A DNA stretch of 64,000 bases from Sipunculus nudus (taxonomy: Eukaryota > Annelida > Sipuncula > Golfingiida > Sipunculidae): positions 51,567,812 through 51,631,811 of the forward strand of contig CM049314.1 of assembly GCA_026874595.1 (NCBI GenBank), read 5' to 3'. The notes beneath the pieces were generated by a model that was not told where the DNA came from, ran no database searches, and saw only the letters and a list, made by a program, of their open reading frames with translations. The position numbers and the translations under genes are program-made. The stretch's first letter is position 1, and every line of letters begins with the position of its first letter. Below are positions 49,266 to 60,342 of this stretch, piece by piece.

Positions 49266-50911
49266 AGAGCCACATGGCAAATGCAGTTTCATTGCATGCA
49301 TATATTTAAAGTGCTTATGATTGTGCTTGTAATGAGTATATAATACAATACATTGTACATACTAAAATATGATAAAAGAAATCCGAATACGACTTTAAAA
49401 ATACATTTATAAATTACGATATCATTAATATTAAAACAGTTTTCTTATATTTTCCTTATGAGAGCAAATACCCAATATATTTAATATTATCATAATATAT
49501 TGGAAATTCAATATATCCTGATAGGACAACGCTGGAACAGCAACAAACATATGTGTACCGAATAAGACGTAATTACATTAAATGTGTTTTATAACGTGAG
49601 AATTCTACGATATTTTTTTTAAATTAAGATATATCATAGTAAGGGATACAATAGAACAAGTCATATATTACATACTTATACATGTGTGATTATAAAATCT
49701 AATATGTTTTTATGGTTAAGCATAAAGTTGGTTTTAAACAATAAATAAAATATTTTCAACCTTTTCTTTCATACTTATTCAACCATGATATTTATTTTCT
49801 ATTTATATATTTTTATTTTTCTTGATATTTTTACAACATTATTAAAATAATTTAACTTCAAATAAATTGATATTTCAGAAAATTTGAAAATATTTTTATA
49901 ATTCATGTCACTCTCAGACGTTATGTGCGTAATAAGGGCATCTAAAAACAGAATGTGTTCCTAGCTTCAATTAAGGAACTGCACAGAGTGACGATTACAA
50001 CGATCTCGATAAAGAAATTCCTATTTTGTGTTAGGAGGAGATCGTTGAATGTCAAATCTTAGATAAATAATCTCATAAATAGGATCTTATTGACACATAA
50101 GACATGGGAGGCTTCAAGTAAAAGTCTGTATGTTTGGAGGTTAATTGGTACACGTGCCTTAAAGAAGCTACGGATATAGGCATTTTTATCCAACCGGTTG
50201 CTTAGCTAAGATTCATACCTTGAAATTCCATGCATAAAAACTGTTCACGTCATACAATAATGAAATGAATCCTTTCCGATGATTTTTCGACAAATACCGA
50301 TCAAATCAATTACTGTGGAAAATCTGGTTTAATATTTACCGCCAAGATAAAAATGTCAATGATAAATATCAATTATTCCCATTCTTCTTTGATAAAATAG
50401 CAAGTAAACGTCTTTATAAAAAAATCCTTTTCATGCACATGAATATTATCTATACACTCGATCACAATCTTTATTTGATACTTATATATTTACCCTTTTC
50501 GTAATTAAATTGACAAAAAAAAAACAAGTTAACAGGAAGCTTATTCTTAGGCCTGCATGGTAATCACTGAACAATAGTCGGAATTCTATGAAGTAGTGCC
50601 GTTCGTTTTCGGACCGGACTCCCTTCGGACCTCATAGTTGCTTGTATCAGGTTCTGTTATAAAACTGATTATTTAATATCTATAAGAGACTGCTCAACAA
50701 AGCCGTTTTACTCTGTTACGGTTTATTTTCAAACATTTACTGAATCATTTTTGCCAAGCTAAATGTTTTGTTGATGTTTTATTGATTTGTTGTTGAATTT
50801 TATTTCTGTTGGCGCGATTTACATTATGTATATAAAAAGTATTAATGTTTGTGCCGTCTGGTTTTTTTATAAATTTCGGAACATTAATTTTCCGAACATT
50901 GTACATTACAG
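49265..50911. other. AT-rich spacer, no gene seen
   Basis: No open frame above 60 codons, no recognised repeat. It ends in the TACAG target duplication of the LTR element (50907-50911). Confidence 0.5.
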
Positions 50912-51082
50912 TGTGATGTACTCTGCTTGAAGAACGAGCTTAACACTTGTATGCCCAAGACTGTGTTTTTATTGTGCCGCACATAAGCGACAAGCGGGAT
51001 ACCTTTTTTGACCATGACCGATCACTTACACGGGCCGCTTAGCTCAGTAACAATATATGTAAACACGGTACAATACATTACA
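50912..51082 (-). repeat. 3' LTR of the retrotransposon
   Basis: 171 bp, TG...CA ends, uninterrupted. It differs from the reconstituted other LTR at one position in GTGCCGC-A/G-CATAAGCG and two in GGGA-TA/CC-CC. Confidence 0.95.
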
Positions 51083-51095
51083 TCTCCCCTCTTCA
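51083..51095 (-). other. Polypurine tract
   Basis: On the - strand, GAAGAGGGGAGA directly abuts the 3' LTR, the expected primer site for plus-strand DNA synthesis. Confidence 0.85.
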
Positions 51096-51391
51096 GATAA
51101 AGTGAGATATGAACACAATACATGAAGTATACTTAAAGGTAAATTGCAGTAAGTCCTGAAACACTTAATGATTGTCCGGTTATATCATTGGGTGGGTATA
51201 GATTTAGTAGCAAGTACAAGTTATCAAACTTAGGCATGTATTAATTGAATAAGCCTGTTTACTGAAATTTAGGGCAATTAGTTAAACTTAACACTACACA
51301 AGGAAGGAGAGGTTACCAGCACATCACTTCCGCAGGTGACTTTACCTCACCTGTCCCTAACTAACGATATGCGAGTTACTGATCTTAAATT

Positions 51392-54300
51392 CTATAAGTT
51401 CAGTCTGTCTGGTGGCTTTACGACCCTTCCATATCTGGTGGTTCTTTGAGAGTTTCGAGGTGATGGCGGTGCGGCTGTGACACTTGGTGTTACTTGCGCT
51501 GAGGAAGGTTCTGGTGATGTGGCTGTTTCCTCATTGTCATACCAATTATGATCAGGAAGCTGATGACGCGACTGGTTAGCAACTGCAGTGCTGGAACGAA
51601 GATCCTGTCTGGTGCGACGGAACAGCTGCTCACCGTTGTTAACAACATAAGAACGTGGAGAACTGTGTGGTTCCACAACAACTCCGGGGGTCCATGTATG
51701 ATGACCAGGATAAGGTGCCATTCTAATTTCCTCTCCAGGTTTAAGTGATGTGCGGGGCTCACTTGCTCTTTTGCGATCATAATAATATTTCTGGTTAGCT
51801 TTATCACTGTCTAAAAGCTGTTCGACTTTCTCTGTGCTATGCCCTGTTGGCATCAGAAGCGTACTAGCTGCTGGTAACAAGTTACGTGGTCTTCTGCCCA
51901 TAAGTAACTGTGCTGGTGACAAACCTACTGACTCTAGGGGGGTTGTCCTATAATCTAATAAGGCAAGGTGTTTGTCTGTAGCCTTTTTCCACAGTTTCTT
52001 GACTGTCTGCACAGCCCTTTCTGCTTCACCATTGGAGTGAGGTGTGTGGGGTGATGACGTCTTATGTATAATGTTGTAGGTCTTGCAGAAAATACTAAAC
52101 TCTTCTGAAGCATACTGGGGACCATTGTCAGTCCGAAGAATGGTAGGTATGCCATGCCTGCTGAACTGTGACTTAAGTGATTCAATAGTTGCGCGACTAC
52201 ACAAGTTCTTGAGTTCATCAACTTCTACAAATTTTGAATAGTAGTCCACTAATAACAAATAATGCTTACCTTCAAGTTCAAAAAGGTCAGAGGCTACTTC
52301 TTGAAATGGAAGCGTTGGAGTCTTTGTTGGTTTCATCGGTTCTCTTGGTAGTCTGTTTTGAAAGTCTGCACATTTGGAACAGTTTTTAACTAGCTCTTCT
52401 ATAGCTGAATTCATCCCAGGCCAGTAGAGTACTTCTCTGGCACGTTGTTTACTCTTGACTATGCCTAGGTGCGACTGGTGCACTAACTTCAGCATATCTG
52501 CATGCATACTGGGAGGAATCACGATACGCATTCCTTTGTATACGATACCATCAAGTATGCTAAGTTGACTTCTAGAGTCCCAATATGGACGTATTGATAT
52601 GGGTACTTCTTTCCTGAAGTCTGGCCATCCTGATTTGATTATTTGTAGCAAGTCACTAAGCTCTGCTGTTGTAAGCTCTTTGATATCAGTGTATTTCTGG
52701 TCACTGACTGATATAAAACTTAGCATGGAGATGGATTCCAGGCTTTCCATCTCTGGTTCACTTTCAGTTAGTTGAGCTCTTGACAAGGTATCAGGCAATT
52801 CCATGTCCTTGCCCCGTCTATACTTAACAGTAAGATCATGCCACTGTAGACGTAGACGCATCCGTTGTAAGCGCATTGGGGTTTCTAGCAATGGTTTCTT
52901 GTATATATCCTCCAGTGGCTTATGGTCATTGTAAACAGTGACGTGTTTACCAAATATATACTGGTGAAACTTTGTACAAGCATGCACAATAGATAACATT
53001 TCCTTTTCAATCTGTGCATACCGTGTTTCAACATCAGTTAATGATCTTGACGAGTATGCGACAGGCTTGTTATCTTGGAGAATAACAGCTCCTAGTCCTG
53101 AGCTACTAGCATCACAAAATATTTCCACTGGCCTTGAAGCATCAAAAAACTGTAGCACTGGCGGGTTGCTGCAAAGTTCCTTAAGCTTGTCATATGCTAC
53201 CTGCTGAGCTGGTTGCCAAGTGAACTCAACATCTGCTTTGAGAAGCTGACAAAGTGGTGCATCTACTTCACTGAGGTTTGGAATGAATTTTGAGAGGTAG
53301 GTGACAAATCCTAAAAAGCGACGGACACCATCTTTGTCTCTGGGCGGCGGCATGCTCTTGACTGCCTGGACTTTAGCTGGGTCTGGTTTGAGACCTTCAC
53401 CTGTGAGTAGATGTCCTACGTAAGGTACACATGATTGTCTGATGTGACACTTAGTGAAGTTCAGCTTCAGATTGTATGATGTAGCTCTTTCTACTACTTT
53501 CCTTAGTACAGCATCATGTTCTTCCATGGATGGAGTGGCAATGAGAATATCGTCCATTATAGCTGTTGCCCCATTTATGCCTTCGAGCATTTCATCCATT
53601 ATGCGCTGAAATAATTCTGGCGCACATTTCAGTCCGAATGGAAGTCTGAGCCAACGAAATCTGCCGATAGGCGTATTGAAGGTTGTCAATATTGATGAGG
53701 CTTCATCAAGTTCAATTTGTAGAAATCCCGATTTTGCATCCAGTACGGACAAAACCTTTGCATTTGGCATCGATGATACAACCTCTTCAATAGTGCGGAG
53801 GGGATAGTGCGCCCGTTTGATTACTTTATTCAAATCACCAGGATCAATACAGATCCGTATCTTGTTGTTTCGTAGAACTGCAACCATGGAACTTACCCAT
53901 TCGGTGGGCTGGTCTACTTTGGCGATGTAGCCATTGTCCACCATTTCTTTTAACTTTTCGATAATTCTAGGCTTCAATGCTGCCGGCTGTCGTCTCACTG
54001 GATGTACCACACCCTTTGCGTCTGGATCTATTTTGATTGTGTATTTGCCTGGCAAAGTACCTGTTGTACGTGCAAGATCTGGAAAGCAGTCGAGGCCTGG
54101 TGGAGTTTCGGGTTTGTTAGTTGCATGGCTGCTAGTGGCGCCATCTATGGCTTGCAGGCGAGCAATCAGACCTAGTTGTTCTGCAGCGGCTCCACTGATT
54201 ATGTTTTCCTGTGAAATGTCCACAATTTCAAACTCAGCCATTGTCTCACAGTGTTTATGCTTGAGGGAGAGATCAACTGCAGCTACTGGTTTAATCCTGT

Positions 54301-55171
54301 GGTTTGAGTATGTACGTAGCACTTTGTTAGATTTCTTAAGCTGACCTTCATGCAGGAGTTGCTGATAACTATCAACAGTTATTGTGTTGCAATGTGCTCC
54401 TGTATCTATGCGGAACTGAACTTTCTGTGACAGAATTTCTATGGACTCTGTCCACTTGTCAGACTCTGTCAGTTCACCGGTTTGTGTCAATTTAATGTCA
54501 AGGACTTCTAGGTCATCAAAAAATTCATCCGGAGCTGGGTCTGGCTCAACATCAATCAATCGGATCAATCGTTTACGACACACAGCTGCCCAGTGATTAG
54601 GCTTTTTGCAGAATGAACAAGATGATCCTTTGGCTGGACATATGCCTGAGTTCCATCTGTGGCGAGAATCTTTGCCACAGTGTGTACATTTACTTTGATC
54701 ATGCTGAGAGCTTAATGTGCGCTTACCAGCTGACTGCTGCTCAGACGGAGCTTTAGACTGTATCTGACCACAATGTGTTTGTGAATGCCGATAGATAGTT
54801 TGCTGACTGTTGAGATCATGAACATTCTTTCTAGGTCCTGTATAATGCTGTTTTGGTCTACCTTTAGGTTTAACAGACAATGAAACTGCTGACAAATGAG
54901 AACCCTCATCTCTAACAATTTTCATTTGTTTCTGTGACATTTCAAACTGCTGGGGTATTTCTATGGCTTTAGCCAAGGTCAATTCCTCACCTTTATCAAG
55001 CAGTCTTTCTTGTACACGTTTTTCACGGACTCCAGCAATGATTGCATCAATAAGCATGTCATCTGGATCACTGTATTCGCAGTCCATTAAAATCAGACGC
55101 AAATCTTTGACAAATCGATCAAAACTTTCTGTTTGTCCTTGTTTACGCTGTTTAAATCTGTGGCGGGGCAA
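51392..55171 (-). CDS. gag-pol: Gag (C-terminal part)-Pol polyprotein of a Mag-like Ty3/gypsy retrotransposon
   Basis: 1259 residues on the - strand. Residues 1-90 continue a retrotransposon Gag domain. Zinc-knuckle cysteines are at 162/165/178 (atypical spacing) and a regular CX2CX4HX4C at 185-198. Aspartic protease: FRIDTGAH with Asp256. Reverse transcriptase spans about 390-580, with Asp478 in VLDAKSG and the catalytic pair in IMDD (540-541). RNase H: Asp687, Glu722 and Asp749 in NDHKPL. Integrase: zinc-binding His898, His901, Cys931, Cys934, and a DD35E set at Asp962, Asp1015, Glu1051. A GPY/F-like C-terminal region is near 1144-1170; no chromodomain follows. All catalytic residues appear present and the frame is open throughout. 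The listed Met is unlikely to be the natural start, because the Gag N-terminus is upstream in another frame (55152-55448). The product would assemble particles and copy and integrate the element's RNA. Confidence 0.95.
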   Translation of the reverse strand: MPRHRFKQRKQGQTESFDRFVKDLRLILMDCEYSDPDDMLIDAIIAGVREKRVQERLLDKGEELTLAKAIEIPQQFEMSQKQMKIVRDEGSHLSAVSLSVKPKGRPKQHYTGPRKNVHDLNSQQTIYRHSQTHCGQIQSKAPSEQQSAGKRTLSSQHDQSKCTHCGKDSRHRWNSGICPAKGSSCSFCKKPNHWAAVCRKRLIRLIDVEPDPAPDEFFDDLEVLDIKLTQTGELTESDKWTESIEILSQKVQFRIDTGAHCNTITVDSYQQLLHEGQLKKSNKVLRTYSNHRIKPVAAVDLSLKHKHCETMAEFEIVDISQENIISGAAAEQLGLIARLQAIDGATSSHATNKPETPPGLDCFPDLARTTGTLPGKYTIKIDPDAKGVVHPVRRQPAALKPRIIEKLKEMVDNGYIAKVDQPTEWVSSMVAVLRNNKIRICIDPGDLNKVIKRAHYPLRTIEEVVSSMPNAKVLSVLDAKSGFLQIELDEASSILTTFNTPIGRFRWLRLPFGLKCAPELFQRIMDEMLEGINGATAIMDDILIATPSMEEHDAVLRKVVERATSYNLKLNFTKCHIRQSCVPYVGHLLTGEGLKPDPAKVQAVKSMPPPRDKDGVRRFLGFVTYLSKFIPNLSEVDAPLCQLLKADVEFTWQPAQQVAYDKLKELCSNPPVLQFFDASRPVEIFCDASSSGLGAVILQDNKPVAYSSRSLTDVETRYAQIEKEMLSIVHACTKFHQYIFGKHVTVYNDHKPLEDIYKKPLLETPMRLQRMRLRLQWHDLTVKYRRGKDMELPDTLSRAQLTESEPEMESLESISMLSFISVSDQKYTDIKELTTAELSDLLQIIKSGWPDFRKEVPISIRPYWDSRSQLSILDGIVYKGMRIVIPPSMHADMLKLVHQSHLGIVKSKQRAREVLYWPGMNSAIEELVKNCSKCADFQNRLPREPMKPTKTPTLPFQEVASDLFELEGKHYLLLVDYYSKFVEVDELKNLCSRATIESLKSQFSRHGIPTILRTDNGPQYASEEFSIFCKTYNIIHKTSSPHTPHSNGEAERAVQTVKKLWKKATDKHLALLDYRTTPLESVGLSPAQLLMGRRPRNLLPAASTLLMPTGHSTEKVEQLLDSDKANQKYYYDRKRASEPRTSLKPGEEIRMAPYPGHHTWTPGVVVEPHSSPRSYVVNNGEQLFRRTRQDLRSSTAVANQSRHQLPDHNWYDNEETATSPEPSSAQVTPSVTAAPPSPRNSQRTTRYGRVVKPPDRLNL

Positions 55172-55448
55172 TGCGTTTGTTTTTTCTAGGACGGATATAA
55201 TTCATGAATTTGTCCAGTACTTTAGAGGGATCCTCCTTTTCACCATCCTGCCAGTCTAGAGTTTTATAAATTTCCCTACCTTGTTCGCCTAGCCATGTGC
55301 CGAGCCACCCTGCCTGCTGCTTGGCCGTCTGACCGGAAAGGGGGCCATTAAGTACAAAGTCAACATGGTTTCGAAATCTGTCGAACTCCTGGTACAAATC
55401 TGGCGAGTCCCAGTCGATGTTTGGGTGTTCGAACTGCGCAGTTGCCAT
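55152..55448 (-). pseudogene. gag: Gag N-terminal fragment, separated from Gag-Pol by a frameshift
   Basis: 98 residues beginning MATAQFEHPNIDWDSPDLYQ, 74 bp inside the 5' LTR, the normal place for a Gag start. The frame leaves the Gag register at RPRKNKRIA, where a run of four C lies on the - strand; the overlapping downstream frame resumes the expected Gag sequence at once. One extra C explains this. The site is inside Gag and not at the gag/pol boundary, so programmed frameshifting is unlikely; a mutation or a base-calling error is more probable. Confidence 0.85.
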
Positions 55449-55502
55449 ATTCCTGTGCCTGACAGTTTAAACTGGCTTTTTAGTTCAGGGTTTGTAGAAA
55501 AT

Positions 55503-55522
55503 TATCCCATTATCTGACACCA
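55503..55522 (-). other. Primer-binding site, tRNA-Leu type
   Basis: On the - strand, TGGTGTCAGATAATGGGAT starts immediately after the LTR. It pairs with the 3' end of metazoan tRNA-Leu (…CCCACTTCTGACACCA) except at a couple of internal bases. Family attribution is from memory of tRNA-Leu sequence. Confidence 0.8.
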
Positions 55523-55632
55523 TGTGATGTACTCTGCTTGAAGAACGAGCTTAACACTTGTATGCCCAAGACTGTGTTTTTATTGTGCCGCGCATAAGCG
55601 ACAAGCGGGACCCCTTTTTTGACCATGACCGA
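55523..55632 (-). repeat. 5' LTR, internal-side fragment
   Basis: 110 bp of the LTR next to the coding region. It ends with the 9-bp duplication CATGACCGA (55624-55632) made by the foldback-type insertion. Confidence 0.95.
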
Positions 55633-55648
55633 GGGAGGGTATAAATTC

Positions 55649-56606
55649 GGCAGTGTGTAAAACCCGGACCCCACGGATCCCGGACCCCCAAAACCTATTT
55701 CCACACTGTCGATTTTATATACAGATAAAAGCACCCCTGTTGCTGATATAAGAACAAAGTAAAGTCACCTAATGTTAAAACTTTGTAAATAACCATTTCA
55801 ATGAAAGATTTAAGTATACAAAATATTTTGCTGGAGACGGACCCCAACTGCTTGACTAAGGTGAATGTTACATTTTGACGGACCCTAGTAAACGCCGCTC
55901 ATATTTTCATTTATGACTCCATGAGAAAGAATAAACACTCGTGTCAAACATTAAATATGATTATTTGTTATTTTACGTGAAAATATTATATAGTGCAGGC
56001 ACACTCGGAGAGATTTATTTTAAGTGCGCCAGCGGTCATTGCATGCGGACCTGAGACTGATAGGTTTCGTGTTCCATTCATGAACAACCATCCGATTTAA
56101 AGTTGGTAATAACATAATTACCCAAAGGAATGGTTGATTACTTGCATTGTAAGAAACTCCAGGTACAAACATAATGATTTTATAAATGTTCTTATTATTT
56201 TGTTATTACGATAAACATGAAACAAATAGCAAATATAAGAATATGAAGAAAAAGTAAGACAACATGAAAATATATAAAGAAATAAAAACAGAATAACTTA
56301 ATCACATGGGTGTTATGCCTAAACGTGATGTTAAAATATGTACTAAAGAAATGGTAAAACAACGAGTAAAAGCAAGGGGTCCTTGGGATCCGTGAGGTCA
56401 GTGCGCCAGGGTCCGTAAGTGTTAATTATAAATTTTATGCAAAACTTGCCATTTTTATGGATTTTTAACACACATAATATAAAATACGTCTTTAGATACC
56501 ATTCTGCTAATTATCTCGACAAATTACCTTGAAAGTTTTAAGAATTATAAATTTTTCTTGGGGTCCGGGATCCGGGGTCCGTGGGGTCCGGGTTTTACAC
56601 ACTGCC
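55649..56606 (+). mobile_element. 958-bp inverted-repeat element nested in the foldback arm
   Basis: Ends GGCAGTGTGTAAAACCCGGA...TCCGGGTTTTACACACTGCC, with GC-rich GGATCCCGGACCCC subterminal stretches and an AT-rich centre. TATAAATT to its left and TATAATT to its right look like a 7-8-bp target duplication of the foldback terminus with one base change. A second copy is at 61190-62113 in the opposite orientation. No open frame, so non-autonomous. A 7-8-bp duplication would suit hAT-type transposition, but the superfamily is not established. Confidence 0.8.
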
Positions 56607-57415
56607 GTATAATTCGCTGATCAGCGCGCTGATCAGCGGTCTGCAGTATAAAACGCTGATCAGCGCGCTGATCAGCGACCTTTCAATTAAAGCATTAATT
56701 TCAGGCAAATTAGCCCCCATAAAGCAACCTTCGACTAGTTTGTGATTAAATATGATTAAACGCACCTTTTCTATCAATGTTTCGTATTATCAAACATATG
56801 CATATATTTTATTGTGTTAATTATTATACATGAAACGCAACCTACCTGCCAGTGACTATTTCGCTGATCAGCAGCGCTGATCATCGACCTTTCAATCCAA
56901 GCATTAATTTCAGGCAAATTAGCCCCAATATAACAATCTCTATGACTATTATGTGATTAAGTGTGATCTGAAGACACATGTTCTATAAGTATTTCGTATT
57001 TACAAACACACGAATACATTTTTAATGTATTACTTATTATGCATGAAACCTTTCTACCACCTATTATTACGCTGATCAGCAAACTGCGCAATCGCTTGAC
57101 GATGATCAAGTGCTCATCGGCAACGATTTACGTATTTCTTGACTATGATAACTGTCATAGTAATTCTCTATAATGGTAACATAGAGGACTCCCAGTTGTT
57201 TTACCTATTTCCTGTGAAAACGGAATGATTGCCAATACATCGTACCACATACAATTTACAAATATCCGTTCCCCACCGACCACTCGGAGATATTAGCTGA
57301 CAGTAGGGGGCGCTGCAGTAATTTGTTGGTAGGTGTTAACCGGCCAGATGATAGAAAAAGCTGAGATATATACTAAATTAGTTTGAATGTATTTAAAAAT
57401 TTGAATTTATTTACA
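56607..57415 (+). repeat. Left long inverted repeat of the foldback element
   Basis: Pairs with 59520-60333. Two internal direct copies of a subrepeat of about 240 bp (starting near 56617 and 56870). Contains CAGTAGGGGGCGCTGC at about 57303, which fits the CTCF core consensus closely. Confidence 0.85.
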
Positions 57416-59519
57416 ATATCATGCACTATTTTTTTAGTGAAAATGCCACTAATGAACCCACAGCAATATATTGTCGACTGTGGATTTTTTTTTTTTGGCA
57501 ATCGCTAATATTGTTTAATATTGTTTCAATAAATTTGAAAGTAGGCCTATAAGAACAGGTAAAACAACATGTATTTTTATCAGACAAAAGTGAGAGCGCA
57601 TTAACTTAATTGTTAAGAAGAAGACATATTTAATCAATTTCCAATAAGAAACCGTAATAGGATTTACAATTAAATGAAAGGGTCTTTCTAAGAAAAACTA
57701 TAGGTTTCAACAAGTACAGCATCTGAAAAATAACATCTTAATATTTATTTTATAGAGTCTAACTAGCAATAAAAATGTAAACCATATAAAATTATTTTCA
57801 GCAGAGCAGGCTGTTTCATGAAAAGTTATAGTTTTGGATAATTTAATGCATTAGTGTATTATCAATTTCAACACCGTTTCAGACTTAAAGCAATGGTTGG
57901 AAATTATATTTATGAAAGATTGAGCTGGAGACTAGTATTTTCATGCGAATTTCACGGTCCCACATAATTAATTGAGAAAAAATAAGAAGGGTACACTTGT
58001 GCAATGTACTTTATAATAAAAAAAATATATTTTAACCTTGGAAATTGCGTATTTTTAATTGTATGTGTTACGTTTAGATCCAGAAACAAAATACAACTGC
58101 AAACCACAGAAGGTATAATGCAATAAATAGAAGGAAAATATAGCAATCTTTCTCGGTCAATAAAACTGTTGGTGATAAAAATATTTTCTAATATGTCTCT
58201 AAGTCATTTTTTTGTTCTTAAATAAATGAATATTTTCAATATATAACGGTGCTGAAGAAGGAGAACGGTGTTGAATTAATATAAATGAAATCATTGGCAA
58301 AATTATTACTTAAAGCATGCAGACTTCTTTTATAATAAATATTTTAAAAGTTCAATATTTAAAAGTACATATCACATTGATCCCTATAAAATCGATGAAA
58401 TTCTGAATAACAATGCTAGTTTGTAGAATTTAGATGTTACATCTATCCTTTTTTTGTTTCAACATCGTTCATCGACATTCACTTCCGTTAAAAGTTAAAA
58501 ATAACGGTGATGATTTACAATGGTTTTGAAAAAAAGTTATGATATTCATTAAAAAAGATTAATTACTCCTAAAACCTTTCTATAGAGTACTCAGTAAATT
58601 CATATGTTGATAGTGTGAGCTGTATCCCAAAACAATGAAAAGCATTCCTACTTCAATCATTTTGGAGTAATATATAAGTAACGGTGTAAGAGCAATAAAT
58701 ATACGGAAATTTTTACACAATTATGGAAACTTCCGGTTGTAAATGAAAAAAATACATACCGATAATGATGGTTTTATGGAGTCATTTTGTGACGTTATTT
58801 CAACTTCTACTTCAACTTCAACTTTATCGTCTCTATAACGGTGTTGAAAAAAACGTTCTGGCGACCCACATTTTAAACGCAAAAGAGTGGGAAAATAAGA
58901 GGGATGTAAAGAAACTTGTGGAAGTTTTTAAGGAACGATTATATTAAACATGAAGAGTGAAAAAATCCTCGGGCTATATACGTACCATTCTTAATAAAAA
59001 TAAGAGGATGTCATTTATATATCTTTTTATATGTCTTTTATTATGGCAAGGGACAGGTAATTTTTAATGACCTTTGAACCATTAAGTATAAATTTTAAGC
59101 ATGTAAGGTATTATTTCGCTAAATAAATAAGCTCAAATTAAGCAGAAAATATGGTACTGCAATTCAATCCCGAAAGCAAAATGACAGATTATATATATAT
59201 ATAATTTAAAATTATATGTATAATATATGGAGTTGGCATTGGTATGTCATGCGTGTGCTTTTTTTATACTGCAATATATTTTCTGTGATACTTTAAATAA
59301 ATCTTCACTCATTCTATTTGAGACACTGATGAGTGGCTTGTGAAATGGTCTGTCAGTTTTCATTTGTGTGAAAAAAATTTACTATTCTCATGGGGAAAAC
59401 TGAATAAATGCACTGGCTCTTTGGGAAAGAAGTATAGTGTATAGGTCAATTGCATACTTAATAAATTTCATTAAAATCAAAGGTACTCATTTTAGAGCTT
59501 TGCGATATACATTTAACAT
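57416..59519. other. Foldback element interior
   Basis: AT-rich, with no intact transposase. A 60-residue frame on + at 58765-58947 ends EWENKRDVKKLVEVFKERLY; it falls in the segment that also matches 44540-44960 and might be the tail of a lost coding region. I do not recognise it. Confidence 0.5.
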
Positions 59520-60333
59520 ATTTTATTTTAATAAATTGAAATTTTATATACATTCAAACCAAGTGTATATCTCAGCTATTTTTATCACCTGGCCGGTGAA
59601 CACCTACCAACAAATTACTGCAGCGCCCCCTACTGTCAGCTAATATCTCCGAGTGGTCGGTGGGGAACGGATATTAGTAAATTGTATGAGGTACGATGTA
59701 TTGGCAATCATTCCGTTTTCACAGGAAATAAGTAAAACAACTGGGAGTCCTCTATGTTACCATTATAGAGAATTACTATGACAGTTATCTTAGTCAAGAA
59801 ATACGTAAATCGTTGCCGATGAGCACTTGATCATCGTCAAGCGATTGCGCAGTTTGCTGATCAGCGTAATAATAGGTGGTAGAAAGGTTTCATGCATAAT
59901 AAGTAATACATTAAAAATGTATTCGTGTGTTTGTAAATACGAAATACTTATAGAACATGTGTCTTCAGATCACTCTTAATCACATAATAGTCGGAGATTG
60001 TTATATTGGGGCTAATTTGCCTGAAATTAATGCTTATGTTGAAAGGTCGATGATCAGCGCTGCTGATCAGCGAAATAGTCACTGGCAGGTAGGTTTCGTT
60101 TCATGTATAATAATTAACACAATAAAATATATGCATATGTTTGATAATACGAAACATTGATAGAAAAGGTGCGTTTAATCATATTTAATCACAAACTAGT
60201 CGAATGTTGCTTTATGGGGGCTAATTTGCCTGAAATTAATGCTTTAATTGAAAGGTCGCTGATCAGCGCGCTGATCAGCGTTTTATACTACTGACCGCTG
60301 ATCAGCGCGCTGATCAGCGAATTATACCCTCCC
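59520..60333 (-). repeat. Right long inverted repeat of the foldback element
   Basis: Inverted copy of the left arm, uninterrupted to the terminus, with a few substitutions. Ends in two CGCTGATCAGCGCGCTGATC-type palindromes before TTATACCCTCCC. Confidence 0.85.
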
Positions 60334-60342
60334 CATGACCGA

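Larger units (their letters stand above)
55633..60333. mobile_element. Foldback-type transposon with long inverted repeats, inserted in the LTR
   Basis: Ends GGGAGGGTATAA...TTATACCCTCCC. Flanked by CATGACCGA on both sides (55624-55632, 60334-60342), a 9-bp target duplication. Arms of about 0.8 kb (56607-57415 plus 55633-55648, and 59520-60333) are inverted copies of each other and contain direct subrepeats built on the palindrome CGCTGATCAGCGCGCTGATC and GCATTAATTTCAGGCAAATT. Long subrepeat-bearing arms plus a 9-bp duplication match the design of Drosophila Foldback (FB) elements, related to Mutator-type transposases. The 2.1-kb interior has no intact transposase. Confidence 0.85.

Noticed and set aside
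51490-54918. Overlapping small frames within the retrotransposon coding region
   Set aside because: They are shadows of the 1259-residue Pol frame and have no domain content.
55152-55200. Programmed ribosomal frameshift in the retrotransposon
   Set aside because: The shift lies inside the Gag domain and not at the gag/pol junction, and no slippery site or pseudoknot is evident.
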